NCBI GenBank assembly: GCA_023413555.1
Contig: JAEZPG010000079.1
Coordinates: 13,478 to 77,477 of the forward strand
Direction of reading: 5' to 3'
Length of the DNA stretch: 64,000 nucleotides
Origin: Bacillota bacterium
GTDB taxonomy: Bacteria > Bacillota > Clostridia > Lachnospirales > Lachnospiraceae
The notes below the pieces were generated by a model. The model did no database searches and was not told the DNA's origin. It saw nothing but the letters and a program-made list of their open reading frames with translations. Positions 61,473-64,000 of the stretch are shown in pieces (position 1 is the first letter of the stretch; each line of letters begins with the position of its first letter). Position numbers and translations under genes: made by a program.

Positions 61473-61802
61473 ATGGATATGATAGTACTTAACATAAAAA
61501 AAGATGTTGAAGATCTGCTAGATACTGCCGATCTGTTCTATAGAGGAGACGAATATTCTGGATTAAAGGCTATGGAAGTGGGAACACAAAAACTTCTGGC
61601 AATTGTGGATGCAATTGTAAAAATCAGCAGTCAAGATAGTACAAATATTAGTGTGGATTTTAATTATATCAATAGTGCATTATCGGCAATACTTGAAGCT
61701 TATGAAAAGAAAGATGGTATTTTATTAGCTGATCTACTTACTTTTGAACTATTGGATTATGTACAGGAAGTAATAGAGCTATGTGAAGATAGAGGAGAAT
61801 AG
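61473..61802 (+). CDS. hypothetical protein upstream of maf
   Basis: This 109-residue acidic, helical protein (LLDTADLFYRGDEYSGLKAM, INSALSAILEAYEKKDGILL) was not recognised. It has no TM segment or signal. GAGGAAG precedes the ATG. The following maf gene begins 3 bp after its stop, so both are cotranslated, and it sits inside the flagellar cluster. It could be an accessory factor for flagellin glycosylation or export; nothing in the sequence proves this. Confidence 0.65.
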   Translation: MDMIVLNIKKDVEDLLDTADLFYRGDEYSGLKAMEVGTQKLLAIVDAIVKISSQDSTNISVDFNYINSALSAILEAYEKKDGILLADLLTFELLDYVQEVIELCEDRGE

Positions 61803-61805
61803 TGT

Positions 61806-63647
61806 ATGGATCTTTATAAAAAAAATATGGAAGTATTAGAACAGTATCACAATTCTCTTTATGAAGCACTTAAGGAGAAAGAGAAAGAAATTTTTGAAAA
61901 AACCCTGAAGATTGTTGAAAAGAAAGCAATTAATGGGGAATTAATATTAGAAATAGAAAAGAATAATCAGGTATATCGACTAAACAGTATGTATGACCCT
62001 AGCCATGAAGCTGACGTATGGAGTAAACAATATAAGGGTAAAGATTTAGAGAATGTATTTGTTATTTTTGGATTTGGGAATGGGTATTTCATAAAGGCCT
62101 TAAAAGAACACATAAAGGACAGACGGGTCATTATTATCTATGAACCCTCCTATGAGGTTTTTCGTTACTCTTTGGAACGCTATGACTTTACAGATATCTT
62201 TAAAGATTCTGGTATTGGCCTTGTAGTGAGGAATATAAATGAGGCTAGCTTTATGAATCTTCTGTCATATGTAGTGAAATGGAATAATATTAATGCCCAG
62301 GTGAATACTGCAATTAATCAATATTGCAAAATATTTAAAATGGAATTTATGGTTTTCATAAATCGCATTATAGAAAACAATACTAATGTATGTTCTAATC
62401 AGAATACAGTAATACGATTTGGTAAAACAGATACCTATAATAGTATTGAAAATGCTAGATTTCTGTATCAGTCTAATAACATATCTGAATTCGTTGGGAA
62501 GATACCAGAGCACATACCAGTAATTGTTGTAGCAGCAGGACCTTCATTGGAGAAAAATGTAGATCAAATAAAAAAAGCAAAGGGAAAAGCTATTATTATT
62601 AGTGTGGATCGTGCACTTGATATATTGATTAAACATGATATTATGCCTGATTTTAGCATAACTATTGATGCAGAGAAACCACCAAGGTTTTATGATAATC
62701 CTATTACCTGGGAGATTCCAATATTTTACCCTCTCAGTGCAAATCGCAAGATTATAGGTCGTCATACTGGACGCAAGATCTTGCTTAACACTAATCCAAT
62801 TAGTAATGAATATTTTAGGCGCCTAAAGGAAAAAGTTATTGCCCCAAATTGTGGAGGTAGTGTTGCAACAGCGGCAGTGGCTGTTGCTATTACGTTAAAT
62901 ATTAGAAATATTATCTTGGTTGGACAGGATCTAGCTTATGAAAATGGAATTACGCATGCAGGAGGAGTTAAGTTAGGTGAGGAAGTCAATGAAAAACAAC
63001 TTGTGAAAGTTAAGGGGATTCATGGTGAGGAATTATACACTGGCTGGGATATGTACAGCTATATCTTATGGTATCAGCAATCCATCGAAAATTTTAAAGA
63101 TGATGTGCAGATTGTAGATGCTACCGAGGGTGGAGCACTGATTAGAGGTACTAAAATCATGACCTTAGAGGAGGCTATTAATACATACTGTACGGATACG
63201 TTTGATGTGCAAGCAATGCTTAATAGTGTTGAGATTAGTGACATAGATAAGCGTTATCAAATGGAAATTGGTCTGCTAGAGGATACCATCGAACAATTAA
63301 AGGAATTCAAAAAACTGTCTGATAAAGCGGGAAAGCTTTGTGCGGACTTGTTGACCAATATTATTACATATCAAGGTATGAATAATAAAGGGATTAAGAT
63401 GTCTAAGCAGCTTTCAGAATTGAATAAAAAGATGAATGTTACCTTTGTTTCAATTCTTGTGGAGGAATATGTTGCGGACAGTTCTTCCTCGGCTTTAGAA
63501 AATATATACACTCTAGAAGAGGATGAAATAGCAAACCAAAGAAAGACGTTTGAATCATCAAGAGACCTGTACGCAATAAATAAAACTGCATGTGATGAAA
63601 TAATTGCTTACATAGAACCAATGTTAGAAGAGATTAGAAAAAATTAA
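61806..63647 (+). CDS. motility accessory factor (Maf, DUF115/MptE-like domain)
   Basis: This 613-residue protein has a central DUF115 domain (about 210-400) with VVAAGPSLEKN, SVDRALDILIKHDIMPDFSI, and NIILVGQDLAYENGITHAGG, the pattern of Maf proteins. Maf transfers nonulosonic acids such as pseudaminic or legionaminic acid to flagellin, or otherwise acts in its glycosylation. The N-terminal part (about 1-200) is family-specific. It lies just upstream of the flagellin gene. Biosynthesis genes for the sugar are not in this window. Confidence 0.88.
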   Translation: MDLYKKNMEVLEQYHNSLYEALKEKEKEIFEKTLKIVEKKAINGELILEIEKNNQVYRLNSMYDPSHEADVWSKQYKGKDLENVFVIFGFGNGYFIKALKEHIKDRRVIIIYEPSYEVFRYSLERYDFTDIFKDSGIGLVVRNINEASFMNLLSYVVKWNNINAQVNTAINQYCKIFKMEFMVFINRIIENNTNVCSNQNTVIRFGKTDTYNSIENARFLYQSNNISEFVGKIPEHIPVIVVAAGPSLEKNVDQIKKAKGKAIIISVDRALDILIKHDIMPDFSITIDAEKPPRFYDNPITWEIPIFYPLSANRKIIGRHTGRKILLNTNPISNEYFRRLKEKVIAPNCGGSVATAAVAVAITLNIRNIILVGQDLAYENGITHAGGVKLGEEVNEKQLVKVKGIHGEELYTGWDMYSYILWYQQSIENFKDDVQIVDATEGGALIRGTKIMTLEEAINTYCTDTFDVQAMLNSVEISDIDKRYQMEIGLLEDTIEQLKEFKKLSDKAGKLCADLLTNIITYQGMNNKGIKMSKQLSELNKKMNVTFVSILVEEYVADSSSSALENIYTLEEDEIANQRKTFESSRDLYAINKTACDEIIAYIEPMLEEIRKN

Positions 63648-63656
63648 TATACATTC

Positions 63657-63683
63657 TAAAGTATTACGAAATTGTACCGATAT
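63657..63683 (+). promoter_or_regulatory. SigD (sigma-28)-type promoter of flagellin
   Basis: TAAA (63657-63660), 16 bp and CCGATAT (63677-63683) match the SigD consensus closely. The leader would be about 185 nt. Confidence 0.85.
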
Positions 63684-63833
63684 ATATATTACAAAGAAAG
63701 AAGCATTCATAATTAGGACAAGATCTATTGTATACGGCACACTCTGCTAAATTTAACAGAGGATATAGTTATAGAGGAAGTGCCTAATTATAAATGTAAC
63801 TGACAACTTTATATCTTACAAAGATATATCACT

Positions 63834-63869
63834 TAGTAGAAAGGATTCTACTATAAAAATCAAGGAGGA
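63834..63869 (+). promoter_or_regulatory. CsrA-binding sites in the flagellin leader
   Basis: TAGTAGAA and TTCTACTA form an 8-bp hairpin whose loop is AGGA (63842-63845), the preferred CsrA target. A second site, CAAGGAGG (63861-63868), matches the CANGGANG consensus and is the Shine-Dalgarno sequence itself. The GGA centres are 21 nt apart, suitable for one CsrA dimer to bridge. Confidence 0.75.
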
Positions 63870-63874
63870 ATTGT

Positions 63875-64000
63875 ATGATAATACAACATAACATGGCAGC
63901 AGCCAACACAAACAGACAATTGGGAATTACTACAGGTAGTCTTGGAAAGGCAACAGAGAAATTATCTTCTGGCTATAGAATTAACCGTGCCGGTGATGAT
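63875..64000 (+). CDS. hag: flagellin, N-terminal part (3' end outside window)
   Basis: The first 42 codons read MIIQHNMAAANTNRQLGITT and then SSGYRINRAGDD, the conserved D0/D1 start of flagellins, including the part that polymerises and is recognised by FliW and FliS. AAGGAGG lies six bases before the ATG. The rest of the gene is cut off by the window end. The SigD promoter, the CsrA sites and the upstream maf, fliS and fliW genes all fit a major flagellin. Confidence 0.96.
   Translation, partial: MIIQHNMAAANTNRQLGITTGSLGKATEKLSSGYRINRAGDD

Noticed and set aside
1..64000. CRISPR arrays, tRNA or rRNA genes, prophage
   Set aside because: No regularly spaced repeats, cloverleaf-like genes, rRNA stretches or phage-type gene runs were recognised by eye; a tRNAscan or profile search was not possible.

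Overview
The window looks like a chromosomal segment of a motile, anaerobic, Gram-positive Bacillota of the Lachnospiraceae / Lachnoclostridium type. The evidence is AT-rich DNA with AGGAGG-type ribosome sites, TTGACA/TATAAT and SigD-type promoters, lipoprotein transporters, a V-type ATPase operon in ntpFIKECGABD order, and a Firmicute-style flagellar cluster with FlgM, FliW, CsrA and a Maf protein. The genus is an inference; no rRNA or tRNA gene was seen. No CRISPR array, prophage or insertion sequence was recognised.

Layout. 1-1121: end of a WYL-domain regulator and a YbaK-type aminoacyl-tRNA deacylase. 1162-10568: an alpha-galactoside uptake and hydrolysis operon (binding lipoprotein, two permeases, GH36 alpha-galactosidase) with its own YesM/YesN-type two-component system and a YesL-like protein; no ATPase subunit is encoded. 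10809-15905: trmO, two MerR regulators with GyrI-like effector domains, a beta-propeller lipoprotein, pnuC behind an attenuator-like leader, and ogt. 16026-16240: a broken nadC. 16509-21451: a NiCo-type riboswitch in front of a P-type cation ATPase, then a TetR regulator with tandem operators and an MFS exporter. 21471-23870: a LiaF-like membrane protein preceded by the remnant of a LytTR gene, and a second MFS paralogue; an intact LytTR plus LiaF-like pair lies at 43229-44379. 23908-28470: a polar amino acid ABC operon (probably cystine or related) and MetY. 28529-30447: a membrane-anchored VOC protein and a CcdA/TlpA thiol-redox pair. 30664-39489: the V-ATPase operon, whose rotor subunit carries the Na+-site residues. 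39693-46562: a chemoreceptor, Lgt, the LytTR/LiaF pair, an NAD-dependent epimerase-like protein and an XRE regulator. 46694-50930: ParC/ParE-type topoisomerase. 51126-64000: late flagellar genes flgM-flgN-flgK-flgK-flgL-fliW-csrA, flaG-fliD-fliS and a chaperone, a small unknown gene plus maf, and the start of flagellin.

How the parts work together. The flagellar segment holds a coherent control circuit: FlgM restrains SigD, three SigD-like promoters precede flgM, flaG and flagellin, and FliW-CsrA can act on the flagellin leader, which carries a hairpin with an AGGA loop and a second CsrA-like site on the Shine-Dalgarno sequence. The pnuC gene next to a decayed nadC suggests reliance on salvaged pyridine precursors. 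Duplicated envelope or drug-response genes (two MFS exporters, two LiaF-like proteins, one live and one dead LytTR) indicate local expansion followed by decay. Database-level identities, expression and ligand specificities could not be tested here.
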